This document shows, piece by piece, positions 1 to 8,775 of a DNA stretch of 64,000 bases. Below the pieces are notes generated by a model. It was not told where the DNA came from. It was given only the letters and a program-made list of their open reading frames with translations, and searched no databases. How positions within the stretch are numbered: position 1 is the stretch's first letter; every line of letters starts with the position of its first letter. Source of the stretch: Nodosilinea sp. E11 (GTDB lineage: Bacteria > Cyanobacteriota > Cyanobacteriia > Phormidesmidales > Phormidesmidaceae); the NCBI RefSeq assembly GCF_032813545.1, contig NZ_CP136520.1, positions 2,350,001 through 2,414,000 on the forward strand. Direction: 5' to 3'. Both the position numbers and the translations under genes were made by a program.

Positions 1-1
1 G

Positions 2-898
2 GGCATTGTCGGCTGCGCCGGGCTGTTGCCGACTTTGGCGGCGATCGAGGCGGGCAAAGACATTGCCTTGGCCAATAAAGAAACTCTAATTGCCGGTGGC
101 CCCGCCGTGCTGCCCTTAGTCGAAAAGCACGGCGTCAAGCTGTTGCCCGCCGACTCTGAGCACTCGGCCATTTTTCAGTGCCTTCAGGGGGTGCCCGCCG
201 ATGGTCTGCGGCGGATTCTGCTTACTGCCTCGGGTGGGGCCTTTCGCGACTGGCCGGTAGAAAAGCTGGCTCAGGTGACTGTGGCCGATGCCCTGAAGCA
301 TCCCAACTGGTCGATGGGCCGCAAGATTACGGTTGACTCGGCCACGCTGATGAACAAGGGCTTAGAGGTGATCGAGGCCCACTACCTGTTTGGCGTTGAC
401 TACGACCAGATCGATATCGTCATCCATCCCCAGAGCATTATTCACTCATTAATTGAGCTGCAAGACACCTCGGTGCTGGCCCAGCTGGGCTGGCCCGACA
501 TGCGCCTGCCCCTGCTCTATGCCCTCTCCTGGCCCGATCGCATCTATACCGACTGGGAGCCGCTGGACCTGGTGAAGGCGGGCGATCTCACCTTCCGCGA
601 GCCTGACCACGCCAAGTACCCCTGTATGGATCTGGCCTACGCCGCTGGGCGGGCAGGCGGCACCATGACGGCGGTGCTCAATGCCGCCAACGAGCAGGCG
701 GTGGCGCTATTCTTAGACGAGAAGATCCACTTTTTGGAGATTCCTAAGGTGATCGAGGGCGTGTGCGATCGCCACCGCTCCCACAACGTGGCTCAGCCGG
801 TGCTGGCCGACATTCTTGCCGCCGACCAGTGGGCTAGGGCCGAGGCCACCAGCGTCAGCGAAGCGCTCACCTCAGCCACCGTTGTCTCTATGGGATAG
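2..898 (+). CDS. dxr: 1-deoxy-D-xylulose 5-phosphate reductoisomerase, 5' end cut by window
   Basis: Catalyses the NADPH-dependent conversion of DXP to 2-C-methyl-D-erythritol 4-phosphate, the committed step of the MEP isoprenoid pathway feeding carotenoids, phytol and quinones. The frame is open from base 2, so the true start lies outside; 298 residues are visible and the N-terminal NADPH-binding part is missing. Seen: [10 protein letters not shown], the metal-binding DSEHSA block, [18 protein letters not shown] with the family's conserved Glu, and [13 protein letters not shown]-terminal helical domain follows to the TAG stop. A small membrane-protein gene starts 9 bp downstream. Identity is secure from these motifs. 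Confidence 0.97.
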   Translation, partial: GIVGCAGLLPTLAAIEAGKDIALANKETLIAGGPAVLPLVEKHGVKLLPADSEHSAIFQCLQGVPADGLRRILLTASGGAFRDWPVEKLAQVTVADALKHPNWSMGRKITVDSATLMNKGLEVIEAHYLFGVDYDQIDIVIHPQSIIHSLIELQDTSVLAQLGWPDMRLPLLYALSWPDRIYTDWEPLDLVKAGDLTFREPDHAKYPCMDLAYAAGRAGGTMTAVLNAANEQAVALFLDEKIHFLEIPKVIEGVCDRHRSHNVAQPVLADILAADQWARAEATSVSEALTSATVVSMG

Positions 899-907
899 GA
901 GGATGCC

Positions 908-1108
908 GTGGAACTCGTGATTGTACTGGGGGCGATCGTCGTGGCGATCGTGGTGTTTGGCTGGGTGTTTAAGCTGATTAAAAACACCATCCAAACCGTG
1001 CTGCTGGTGGCCTTTTTGCTGCTGGTGCTTTACTTTCTCTTCGGCATTGGCCCCGGCGTCATTTGGGAGCAGATTCAAACCTGGCTGGGCGGTGGGCAGA
1101 ATCGGTAG
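908..1108 (+). CDS. small two-helix membrane protein, unknown function
   Basis: A 66-residue protein with two hydrophobic segments (about residues 3-20 and 27-50) separated by a short positively charged turn (KLIKNT), and a polar C-terminus (WLGGGQNR). The start is GTG at 908; the nearby ATG at 903 is in another frame and hits a stop after five codons. AGGAGG-like bases at the dxr stop (897-902) provide a ribosome site. The 9-bp gap to dxr suggests co-transcription. I do not recognise a family. Its compact, balanced composition and operon position suggest a real gene. Confidence 0.7.
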   Translation: MELVIVLGAIVVAIVVFGWVFKLIKNTIQTVLLVAFLLLVLYFLFGIGPGVIWEQIQTWLGGGQNR

Positions 1109-1111
1109 TCG

Positions 1112-1214
1112 TACCAACTTCGAGTTCCGTACCCCTGATTGCCAACCGGCTAACCCGTAGGGACGCACGGCGCGCACCCTCCAGAATCGGGGGTAGCCAG
1201 GCAGAATTTGGTAT
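1112..1214. repeat. MITE-like dispersed repeat, copy A
   Basis: A 103-bp non-coding unit starting TACCAAC and ending AATTTGGTAT, with an internal GTAGGGACGCA block and an ATCGGGGGTA block. A second, better preserved copy lies at 29700-29805 and shares the same order of blocks. The ends are inverted repeats, so it looks like a decayed MITE. It sits between the small membrane-protein gene and the convergent purU. Confidence 0.6.
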
Positions 1215-1224
1215 CAGAGCCAGC

Positions 1225-2079
1225 CTAAGCAAACACCACGGTGCGGTTGCCGTAGACCAGGGTGCGATTTTGCAGGTGCAGCCGCACGGCGCGAGCCAGC
1301 ACAATGCGCTCCACATCTTTGCCCTTGCGAATTAGCTCCTTGACGTCGTCGCGGTGGCTGATACGCACCACATCTTGCTCAATGATCGGGCCTTCGTCGA
1401 GGTCGCTGGTGACGTAGTGAGCCGTGGCTCCAATAATTTTGACCCCCCGCTGAAAAGCCCGCTGGTAGGGGTTGGCCCCCATAAAGGCAGGCAAAAACGA
1501 GTGGTGAATATTGATCACGCGATCGTACTGATGCAAAAAGTCTGAGCTGAGCACCTGCATGTATTTGGCTAGCACCACCAGGTCAATGTTGTACTGCTTG
1601 AGCAAGGTAAGTTGGTGCTGCTCCTGCTCGGCCTTGGTGTCTTTGCTGATCGGGATGTGCTCAAAGGCGATGCCAAACTGGTCGGCAACGGGCTTCAGGT
1701 GAGGGTGGTTGCTGAGAATGAGAGGAATTTCAGCCTTAAACTCGCCCGCTTTGTGCCGCCAGAGCAAGTCGAGCAGGCAATGGTCTTGGTGGCTAACCCA
1801 GATCGACAGGCGCGGCACATCGTCAGAAAAATGCAGCTGCCAGGTGGCCCCCAGGGGTTGCGCGATCGCCCCAAAGGCTGGTCCAATGATCTCCCTGGGC
1901 AGGTTAAACCCCTCTAGCTCCCACTCCAGGCGCGACAAAAACAGCCCCGCCTCGGGGTCGCGGTGCTGGTCGGCATGGAGGATGTTGCCGCCATTGGCGT
2001 AGATAAAGTTGGCAATTTTGGCGACTAGACCCTTCTGGTCGGGGCAGGAGAACAGCAGAATGGCGGTAGGAGAGGCCAT
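1225..2079 (-). CDS. purU: formyltetrahydrofolate deformylase
   Basis: Hydrolyses 10-formyl-THF to formate and THF, balancing one-carbon pools and supplying formate. At 284 residues it has the usual family length. It has an N-terminal ACT-type regulatory domain (about residues 5-80) and a C-terminal formyltransferase domain with the catalytic Asn-x-His in INIHHSFLPAF and the Asp in DLDEGPII. The frame stays open 24 codons upstream (to 2151), but that extension is only translated GGATGGGT minisatellite, so the ATG at 2079 (MASPTAILL) is preferred. Monocistronic, convergent with the dxr operon. Confidence 0.95.
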   Translation of the reverse strand: MASPTAILLFSCPDQKGLVAKIANFIYANGGNILHADQHRDPEAGLFLSRLEWELEGFNLPREIIGPAFGAIAQPLGATWQLHFSDDVPRLSIWVSHQDHCLLDLLWRHKAGEFKAEIPLILSNHPHLKPVADQFGIAFEHIPISKDTKAEQEQHQLTLLKQYNIDLVVLAKYMQVLSSDFLHQYDRVINIHHSFLPAFMGANPYQRAFQRGVKIIGATAHYVTSDLDEGPIIEQDVVRISHRDDVKELIRKGKDVERIVLARAVRLHLQNRTLVYGNRTVVFA

Positions 2080-2087
2080 GGGAGGTT

Positions 2088-2130
2088 GAGGAGTGGATGA
2101 GTGGATGGGTAGATGGGTAGATGGGTGCGT
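2088..2130. repeat. GGATGGGT-type minisatellite upstream of purU
   Basis: Tandem imperfect 7-8-mers of the form GTGGATGGGTAGATGGG lie directly upstream of the purU start. The same type of repeat occurs upstream of the HEAT-protein gene (26440-26520) and the M42 peptidase gene (28095-28175). Confidence 0.7.
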
Positions 2131-2250
2131 AGGGTGGGCATTGCCCACCACCCAAGCAGGCGATGTCAGAGATTCCTAGGGCGATCGCCTAAACGGTTAG
2201 ATCGTAGGGCATTGTCCATCACCCAAGCAGGCGACGTCAGAGATTCCCGG
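2131..2250. repeat. short palindrome GTAGGGTGGGCA plus imperfect tandem duplication
   Basis: The 20-bp palindrome GGTGGGCATTGCCCACC (2132-2150) belongs to a family also found at 10871, 36207 and 47617. The following stretch, CCCAAGCAGGCGATGTCAGA, is repeated 71 bp later (2222 onward) with one or two changes, with a HIP1 octamer between the copies. Confidence 0.6.
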
Positions 2251-2298
2251 GGCCACACAAAAGACTAGGTGGGCTCAGACTAGCATCCCTAACGGGCA

Positions 2299-3012
2299 TC
2301 AATTGGTGGTGTCGGCATCGGTTTCTGGGGTCACTGGCTCAGGGGGGCTGGCAGGAGCCGCGTCTAGATCAACCGGAGTTTCTGACGTTTCGCCATCGCC
2401 GGGGGTGGCTGCATCCCCTTGTCCGGCCCCAGCCTCGGGCGTTTCGACCGGCATCAGCCATTCTGCGCGGGGGCGGTTGATGCCGTTGGCCACATCGCGG
2501 CTGACGACCAGCACCGAGTAGTCTGTCTCTGCTGCGGGGGGCCAGGGCTCAGGGTCGATGATGGCATAGTTGGCGTTGCCGCTGAAGTCGGGGCCGCCCA
2601 AGATCAGCTCGTGCTCGGTGCCGTCGTTGAGGGTGACGGTGACGATGCCCACCGGGGCGTTAAAGCCAAAATCGGTGGCCTGGTCGGCGGTCATAGTGAC
2701 GGTTTGCAGAGGCGAATCGGTATTGAGACGACTGAGCAAAAAGGCCACGGCCCCTGGCTCGGCCAGGGCAGTCTCGGGCGCTGTCATCTGCCAGTTGCCA
2801 TCGCCATCGCGTTCAAAAACTAGGGTTTCGTTGCCGCGATCGACGGTGAGGCTGGCGACATCGGTTTCTTCAAAGGTGAAGATGGGTGCGGTGGAGGTGC
2901 TGTCGCCAGTGAGGGAGCCAAGCTGCGATCGCTGCGACTCGGCAATCAGCACCCCGGCCCCCAGCAAAAAGGCGACTCCGACGAGAATCAATGTACTGCG
3001 CTGAAACTTCAT
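2299..3012 (-). CDS. DUF4340 domain protein, membrane-anchored
   Basis: A 237-residue protein with an N-terminal hydrophobic anchor or signal (residues 6-24) and then a single DUF4340-like beta-rich domain (about 45-170): SLTVDRGNETLVFERDGDG, TDFGFNAPVGIVTVTLNDG and HELILGG match the usual pattern of that family. The last 50 residues are a low-complexity Pro/Glu/Thr/Asp tail. DUF4340 proteins are extracytoplasmic and often accompany gliding or ABC export genes; no such partners are here, so function is unknown. The start ATG at 3012 directly precedes the hydrophobic segment. Confidence 0.8.
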   Translation of the reverse strand: MKFQRSTLILVGVAFLLGAGVLIAESQRSQLGSLTGDSTSTAPIFTFEETDVASLTVDRGNETLVFERDGDGNWQMTAPETALAEPGAVAFLLSRLNTDSPLQTVTMTADQATDFGFNAPVGIVTVTLNDGTEHELILGGPDFSGNANYAIIDPEPWPPAAETDYSVLVVSRDVANGINRPRAEWLMPVETPEAGAGQGDAATPGDGETSETPVDLDAAPASPPEPVTPETDADTTN

Positions 3013-3226
3013 ACCCGCTTACCAAAACTTCCAGGTCACAGGATAAATCCTGCTGTGCTGATCCATCCTACGACCTGAATGGGGCTACGAGTTAGCTACC
3101 CCCGACTCAGCAGGGCACATGCCATGCGCCCTCACAAGTTGACCTTTTGGGAAACGGGGTTTTGTGAGTCGGATTTGACGTGATGCCTGATGAAACCAAT
3201 GGCAACCCCAAGAAAATCCCCTTGCT

Positions 3227-3793
3227 CTAGGGCACAACTCGCACTGGGGTACCAAGCTCGATCCGCGAAAACAAGGCTTCTACATCGGCATTGTGCATGC
3301 GAATGCAGCCGTGAGATGCAGCTGTGCCAATTGATGTTGCATCAGACGTGCCGTGCAAGCCAACCCAAACATGGCCATCCGTCCAAAAGCCAACCCATCG
3401 AGTCCCTAACGGGTTGCGCGAGTCGCCGTTGGCAATGCGTTCATCGGTGAAGGGATGAATCCAGGTAGGATTTGTTTTCATTTGGCGTACTTGGAACGTG
3501 CCGGTGGGCGTTTCCCAGCCCGCTCTGCCAATGCCAATAGGGTATGTTTCGAGGTGAGTGGTGCCTCGGTACAGCGTTACCCGGCGACCACTGAGACTAA
3601 TTTCGATCCAAATCGTTTCGGCGGCGGCTCTATTGGCCTCGGCACTGGCAGCAGGAGAAGGTGTAAAAATCGACGACGCGGCAACATAGGGTGGGCTTTG
3701 AAGATAGGCTTCACCAATGGCAAAGGGCGCTAGTCCAACCCCAACGACTAGCCCCACTAAGCTAAATAACTGATTCCACGTTCTCATTCTCAA
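3227..3793 (-). CDS. secreted L,D-transpeptidase (YkuD family)
   Basis: A 188-residue exported protein. Residues 1-27 form a signal peptide, followed by a short linker and a YkuD catalytic domain (about 60-188). The active-site signature is clear: HGTSDATSIGTAASHGCIRM, with nucleophile Cys163 in SHGC. Such enzymes make 3-3 cross-links in peptidoglycan or anchor proteins to it, acting in the periplasm. No LysM or other wall-binding domain is present. Monocistronic, followed upstream by a long non-coding gap. Confidence 0.92.
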   Translation of the reverse strand: MRMRTWNQLFSLVGLVVGVGLAPFAIGEAYLQSPPYVAASSIFTPSPAASAEANRAAAETIWIEISLSGRRVTLYRGTTHLETYPIGIGRAGWETPTGTFQVRQMKTNPTWIHPFTDERIANGDSRNPLGTRWVGFWTDGHVWVGLHGTSDATSIGTAASHGCIRMHNADVEALFSRIELGTPVRVVP

Positions 3794-4534
3794 TCTCCTA
3801 CCGTTGTCAGGGCCTCTAGGCGATCGCCCAGCCCCCAGCAGGCCAGCCCAACTGGTCCCACGGCTGAGAACATCATCCCTGTCGATACGCTGGCTATTTT
3901 GCTAATTTCAGCCTAAAAAGAACGCAAATGATTGCCAACGTTCCCTAGGGCTGAAATTAGCCAGGGGGCATACATTCAGCCGCGCTCGCCCTACCCCAGC
4001 CCCAGTCAGCGTTAGTCGGGGATGACACTTAAAGGTGAAACGCTATAAATTGCCAAATTCATTTACTCCCAAATCAGCCCAAAATACCTGGCCTATTTGG
4101 GTTATCCTCTTTCCTTAAAGCACACTCTTAAATAGTGCGAAGCGATCGCTTGGGGACGCGGCGCTTTGCATACAGTCTCTATCGGGCTGTTCTAGATCAC
4201 ATCTTCAATCAGTCCTAGATGTCGGCTTTGAGTATCAACCTTTGGATAGAATCGAGCCATTAAAATATCCAGCAACGTCGTCAAACTAGCGCTGCACCAG
4301 TTGGCTGGATGAGAAATGACATGCCATTTACAGGTAAAGAGATGGTTCTGTAGCTTAGCCCTCAGACATCGGCCTATTCATCTCTCTCAGCAGTAATCCC
4401 AAAGGTTGATGTCTAATTAAGTTCAGCCGCTAATAATCAAGTCTTACAGGGTAAACGGGAGGGTAAATAGGGCGAGTTTGTCTAGCCTAACCTCAGCCCA
4501 TGGCTATACGTCTAAAGTTATATACAGCTGACCA
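3794..4534. other. 741-bp intergenic region without a gene
   Basis: No convincing coding frame. It holds a nested inverted repeat at 3901-3961 (separate entry), a HIP1 octamer near 4143, and a second 12-bp inverted pair, ATCAACCTTTGG at 4234 and CCAAAGGTTGAT at 4399, which could be worn transposon ends. It probably contains the promoters of the divergent L,D-transpeptidase and the 4535 gene, but I cannot assign them. Confidence 0.5.
3901..3961. repeat. nested inverted repeat (two stacked stems)
   Basis: Outer arms GCTAATTTCAGCC (3901-3913) and GGCTGAAATTAGC (3949-3961) are exact complements, and inside them GAACG (3920-3924) pairs with CGTTC (3939-3943). There is no following T-run, so it is not a clear terminator. 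It may be a small structured RNA, a protein site or a short mobile-element remnant. Confidence 0.5.
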
Positions 4535-5959
4535 ATGGTTAAATTTAAGCCCTACTTTGAACGCCGCTATCCTCGACTAGAGCGGATTGTGGCGATCATT
4601 GCCCTCATTAATTTAGCCCTAGTAGCATTTGATCTAACCTATATCTCTCTGCGGCCTGTTTACCGCCAATATTTAACCAGTGTTACCCGCGTCTATGACC
4701 CGGTCAAGGGCATCCTGGCGCATCCTCAAACTGAGCAGTACCAAGCCCAGGTTGAGCAGGTGAAAACTCATTTGGCCGAAGCCGATCGGCAATTTCAGGA
4801 CGAATCGCTTGGCGAATCGCCTGAGGTTGAGGCTTCCCTTGCCGATTTGCAAACCCTGAGTCAGCAGTTGATGACCGAGCAGGCCTTTGCCCAGCCCCAC
4901 GGCAGCGATGCCCTAGTCACCATTCAGCAAACCCTACAAACCCGCACTGGCCAGCCCACAGCCCAGGCGGCACTGAACCAATTTTGGTCGGCGGACTACC
5001 TAGAGCAGCGGGGTTGGCAGGCAGAGCTAGAATTTTGGGATCGCCAGATTCAGCCTTTTTTCCGGGCCAACTACTACCGCACCGTCAACCGCTGGGGCGC
5101 ACCGACCGACTACTTTTGGCTGATCGATCTGCCCTTTATCCTACTTTTTGCGATCGACATTGGGGCGCGCATTGTCGATACCCGGCGGCGACACCCCGCT
5201 CTCACCTGGGTCGAGGCAACGCTGCGACGGTGGTATGACCTGTTTCTCATCCTGCCCTTTTGGCGCGCCTGGCGAGTTTTGCCCGTGGCGCTGCGCTTGT
5301 ATCAGGTCGATGTGCTCAACCTAGGCCCAGTGCAGGCCGAGGCTCAGCGCGGCACGATTGTTACCGTCGGAGCCGACATCGCCGGGATCTCAGGCATTGA
5401 GATTATCGAGCAGCTCCAAGACTCGATCCGTCAGGGCGAGCTGCTCAACTGGATCGCCCTGATTGATCCCGTAGACAATGGCGCTGGCACTATTGTGGCG
5501 GAGGAAGAAATGTCTGCGATCGCCGATCGGCTTTATCAGGTTGGCATTGACAACATTTTGCCGCAGGTGCGGCCCGACATTGAAGATTTGGTGCAGCACA
5601 GCATTGCCAAAACCCTTGAGCAAATGCCGGGTTACCCCCAGCTTTACCAGTTGCCTGGGCTAGATCAGGTCTCCACCCAGATTCAAAAGCTGTCGCAATC
5701 GTTAGCTCAAGGCCTCTATCGCAGTATCAGCGGTAGCTTGCTCGACGACAGGGGGACAGCAATAACCGCTCGGTTGCAGCACCATCTGCGCGCTGCGATC
5801 GCCGACGAGTTGAGTCAGCACCAAACCCGCCAAGAAATTGAATCGAGGCTAGTGAGCGCCCTCGAAAAGTTTAAGCTTAAATATGTCAAATCCCTGGCTG
5901 AGTCTGGCGGAGAAAAGCTATCGGAGCACACGGAGCTGCTGCGACGACAAATTAGTTAA
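4535..5959 (+). CDS. membrane protein of unknown function with S4-like basic helix
   Basis: A 474-residue protein. Hydrophobic helix at about 18-40; then a long Gln/Glu-rich helical, probably extracytoplasmic, segment (about 50-180). Two further hydrophobic stretches follow near 195-215 (LIDLPFILLFAIDIG) and 233-260 (WYDLFLILPFWRAWRVLPVALRL), the latter with arginines at three- to four-residue spacing. The C-terminal 200 residues are soluble and helical, with no pore signature. I do not recognise the family, though its style suggests a conserved cyanobacterial protein. Monocistronic; a 316-bp gap follows. Confidence 0.75.
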   Translation: MVKFKPYFERRYPRLERIVAIIALINLALVAFDLTYISLRPVYRQYLTSVTRVYDPVKGILAHPQTEQYQAQVEQVKTHLAEADRQFQDESLGESPEVEASLADLQTLSQQLMTEQAFAQPHGSDALVTIQQTLQTRTGQPTAQAALNQFWSADYLEQRGWQAELEFWDRQIQPFFRANYYRTVNRWGAPTDYFWLIDLPFILLFAIDIGARIVDTRRRHPALTWVEATLRRWYDLFLILPFWRAWRVLPVALRLYQVDVLNLGPVQAEAQRGTIVTVGADIAGISGIEIIEQLQDSIRQGELLNWIALIDPVDNGAGTIVAEEEMSAIADRLYQVGIDNILPQVRPDIEDLVQHSIAKTLEQMPGYPQLYQLPGLDQVSTQIQKLSQSLAQGLYRSISGSLLDDRGTAITARLQHHLRAAIADELSQHQTRQEIESRLVSALEKFKLKYVKSLAESGGEKLSEHTELLRRQIS

Positions 5960-6275
5960 GTAAATCAGCGTTAGCATTGGCGGCTTCAGAGCGCACGTTA
6001 GAGCGATCGCCCTGCAAGTTTCTCGCTTACGCCTGGGTTTCCCTCCCAAGCCAGAGGAGGAATTAAGCATTAGCTTTTAAAATTTAACCAAATAGTATTG
6101 TCCATAGCGTTTCCCCAGCCGGTGAGAGTCATTCTTCTATCGGCCCCCTGCCACACCCTAGGCGAGGTGATAGTTATGGCACAGATTTAAGGTCAGGCTT
6201 AGAGGTGTCCGCTAGGTCTTAAACCTCATGCCCTGCACCTTAAACCCCAAATCTTGCAGACACTAACCACAACCT
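5960..6275. other. 316-bp intergenic region
   Basis: No coding frame of note. It contains a GCGATCGC-type site near 6003 and AT-rich stretches. No clear hairpin terminator or promoter was recognised. Confidence 0.4.
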
Positions 6276-7394
6276 ATGCAACGAGTACTCATCATTGGCG
6301 GCGCTGGACGGATTGGCAGCAACATTGCTAAAGATATTTTGACCCACACCGATGCCGAGGTCACCATTACTGGGCGCAATACTCAGCAGGGCAGCATCAC
6401 CCAGCAACAACTTGGCTCTAGGGCAGAGTTTCATCCATTAGATTTGGCCAATCCACCCGAACTGCGGGCTGCTGTGGCGAAAGCCAACCTGGTAGTCCAT
6501 TCGGCAGGCCCTTTTCACTATCGCACTACCGACGTCTTGCGCGCCTGTATTGAGCAGGGAGTCAATTACACCGATGTCAGTGACGAACGCAGTTTTACTC
6601 GCAAAGCCCTGGCCTTACACCCCGAGGCTGAGACGGCAGGGGTAACAGCGGTGATCAATACCGGCGTGTTTCCGGGCATTTCAAACAGCATGGTGCGCCA
6701 GGGTGTCGAAGCTTTAGACGAGACTACCTCGATTCAACTCAGCTATGTTGTCGCTGGATCCGGCGGGGCTGGCGTGACGGTGATGCGCACCACCTTTATT
6801 GGCCTGCAACGCCCCTTTGACGCTTGGCTCAATGGTAGGTGGCAGTCGATTCGACCCTACACCGAGCGCGAGACCCTGGAGTTTCCAGCCCCCTACGGTA
6901 AGGCCAATGTCTACTGGTACGACATGCCCGAAGCCATTACCCTCCAGCAAACCTTTCCGGTCAAAAGCGTCATCACTAAATTTGGGGTAGTGCCCGATTT
7001 CTACAACCACGCGACTCGAGCGATGGCCCACTGGTTACCGCCCATAGTGCTGCGCAGCCCAAAAACCGTAGAATTTTTGGCCCATGTTAGCCACTCAATG
7101 ACCAGCGTGACCGATCGCTTTAGCGGCACCGGAGTCGCTATGCGCTGCGACATCAAAGGGCAGCAGGCAGGCACAGCCACCCACTACGTCAGCACCTTTG
7201 CCCACCACAGTGCTGCGATCGCCACGGGCTTAGGCACTGGCAGCATTGCAGAGCTCCTGCTAAGCGGCAAACTCAAACACCCTGGGGTGTATCCCGTCGA
7301 GCAAGTTCTGTCTACCGATTTGTTCAAAGCCACAATGAATTCTCGCCAATTAGAAATTCATCAAACTTTGAATAAGGCAGAGATTACGTCTTAG
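6276..7394 (+). CDS. saccharopine dehydrogenase-like NAD(P)-binding oxidoreductase
   Basis: A 372-residue protein with an N-terminal Rossmann fold: VLIIGGAGRIGSNIA gives the GxGxxG dinucleotide loop. HSAGPFHYRTTDVLRACIE and VNYTDVSDE are typical of the saccharopine dehydrogenase/trans-acting enoyl reductase superfamily. VINTGVFPGISNSMVRQGVEAL follows the fold. The C-terminal half is a substrate domain. Real lysine-pathway saccharopine dehydrogenase is unlikely in a cyanobacterium. Related proteins act on lipids or are uncharacterised, so the substrate is unknown. A candidate terminator lies at 7589-7644. Confidence 0.82.
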   Translation: MQRVLIIGGAGRIGSNIAKDILTHTDAEVTITGRNTQQGSITQQQLGSRAEFHPLDLANPPELRAAVAKANLVVHSAGPFHYRTTDVLRACIEQGVNYTDVSDERSFTRKALALHPEAETAGVTAVINTGVFPGISNSMVRQGVEALDETTSIQLSYVVAGSGGAGVTVMRTTFIGLQRPFDAWLNGRWQSIRPYTERETLEFPAPYGKANVYWYDMPEAITLQQTFPVKSVITKFGVVPDFYNHATRAMAHWLPPIVLRSPKTVEFLAHVSHSMTSVTDRFSGTGVAMRCDIKGQQAGTATHYVSTFAHHSAAIATGLGTGSIAELLLSGKLKHPGVYPVEQVLSTDLFKATMNSRQLEIHQTLNKAEITS

Positions 7395-7492
7395 AGGTTA
7401 GGGGCTATTTTTAGCGATCGCGCCTGCCACAACGCTTTTCAAAACGAGTGTATCCCGAGTTTGCAAATTCATCATTCTGATAGCTAGCTAGT

Positions 7493-7568
7493 CTGTCATT
7501 CCCGTGCAGACGGGAATCCACAGCGGACATCTGGCTTCCAAAGAGATTCCCACTTGCGTGGGAATGAC
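7493..7568. repeat. REPIN-like double hairpin, copy 1
   Basis: CTGTCATTCCCGT(GCA)ACGGGAATCCA, then a short spacer, then GATTCCC-ACTTGCGT-GGGAATGAC. Each half is a hairpin and the two halves are inverted relative to each other. Matching copies are at 41602-41679 and, in rearranged form, at 41485-41554. Confidence 0.7.
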
Positions 7569-7588
7569 GTAAGCACCTGCAAAAGTAG

Positions 7589-7644
7589 GATGCACCCGCC
7601 GAAGGTTTCCAAAAATTCGGCAGCCTTTGGTGTGCATCTTTTTT
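7589..7644 (+). terminator. candidate rho-independent terminator
   Basis: GATGCAC (7589-7595) pairs with GTGCATC (7632-7638), with a second imperfect inner pairing (GAAGG/CCTTT), and is followed directly by six T (7639-7644). It would end the 6276 transcript, although it lies about 195 bp beyond the stop. Confidence 0.55.
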
Positions 7645-7843
7645 ACTTCCGCGACCTACCCATAAAGATGGATTAGCGAATGCATCTCACTACAAGGACG
7701 TATTTCCGGTAGCTTTTGTCAATCTATCTAGCTATAGAGCGGCGCATTATCTCACCCTTGGGGTCGAGGTGAGAGCTAATACATAAAATTTAAAGTTTGG
7801 CTAAGCGCATATATTCCTATCATTCCCGAGCAAGGGGATTGCT

Positions 7844-8761
7844 ATGTACAAGCCAGAAAAACTCCAGGCCTACTTAACATCCATCAGTGAACGTCGGTCT
7901 CCGGTGGAAGATACCCTCAAGCGCAATATTTTTAGGTACAGCCTGTGGCTGCTGGGCATTCCAGCCATTATTTATGGCGCAATCGATCGGGGCGTAGCGG
8001 CCTTTTCAAGACCTGTTTTAAGTGTGACCGATATTTCCTATTGCTTGATCGGCTTAGTCCTTTTGCTAAGCTGGATTTGTATTGGTTTGGCAGAAGACTC
8101 CCCTGAGCCAATGGCTTTGGCGCAGGCTGACCCAATCGAGCTTGTAGACTCAGCACCTTCCTCAGACTATATTGCGCAACAGACCTATCGGCTGCCATTC
8201 CCCTATCTGTGCCAGGTTTATCACCTGCTGAATGTTCAACATTTAGAAGACATCCACCGCTTTAGTCTGGGTAATTTAAAGGTTATTAGAATCAATCAGT
8301 TTCAAAAAACTCAAACCGGCGGAAAGATCCGTTTTGAAACTATGCTTGACTCTCCCTTTAACGTCCTTAGGCTGTGGCGAAACCCAGTGGTAGAAGTCGA
8401 GCTCACCATTCATTCGCCCCACCAGATTGAGCTTAAGGTGCCTGCCTACGGTGAAAAATTTATTCGCGTGCTGTTCAGCGTAGTGCCTCTGAGCACGACA
8501 GAACATCAGCTATCCATTCACATGTTTAGCAATTTGGCCTGGCCAAAAGAATTGCTTAAAGCCATGCTGATTGTGGCCTCTAGTCTCACCCTTTTAGAAG
8601 ACCTGCCCTACCTCAATCATCTGGCCCGGCGCAACTACGACCAACTATTTAGCCAAACCTTGGCTAAGCGACGATCAAATCAGGCTATGCAGCTCTTTCA
8701 TCGCTACGTTGATCTCCACAACAGTGCCTGGAGCTACAGGCAACCGCAGCTGTCAGAGTGA
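7844..8761 (+). CDS. hypothetical protein with two N-terminal membrane helices
   Basis: A 305-residue protein. Two hydrophobic segments lie at about 29-50 (SLWLLGIPAIIYGAIDRG) and 62-83 (YCLIGLVLLLSWICIGLA). A soluble mixed alpha/beta domain follows (about 110-290), rich in beta-strand-like patterns such as VVEVELTIHSPHQIELKVP. No catalytic motif is evident and I do not recognise a family. The next gene's first possible codon (GTG 8758) overlaps its stop, suggesting an operon with the DUF2188-like gene. Confidence 0.7.
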   Translation: MYKPEKLQAYLTSISERRSPVEDTLKRNIFRYSLWLLGIPAIIYGAIDRGVAAFSRPVLSVTDISYCLIGLVLLLSWICIGLAEDSPEPMALAQADPIELVDSAPSSDYIAQQTYRLPFPYLCQVYHLLNVQHLEDIHRFSLGNLKVIRINQFQKTQTGGKIRFETMLDSPFNVLRLWRNPVVEVELTIHSPHQIELKVPAYGEKFIRVLFSVVPLSTTEHQLSIHMFSNLAWPKELLKAMLIVASSLTLLEDLPYLNHLARRNYDQLFSQTLAKRRSNQAMQLFHRYVDLHNSAWSYRQPQLSE

Positions 8762-8775
8762 TTAGAGTACTAGGT

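Larger units (their letters stand above)
7395..7843. other. 449-bp intergenic region with a REPIN-like element and a terminator
   Basis: No gene. It contains a double-hairpin repeat (7493-7568) and a terminator-like hairpin (7589-7644), both listed separately. The remaining 200 bp before the next ATG is AT-rich and probably holds the promoter of the 7844 gene. Confidence 0.5.
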
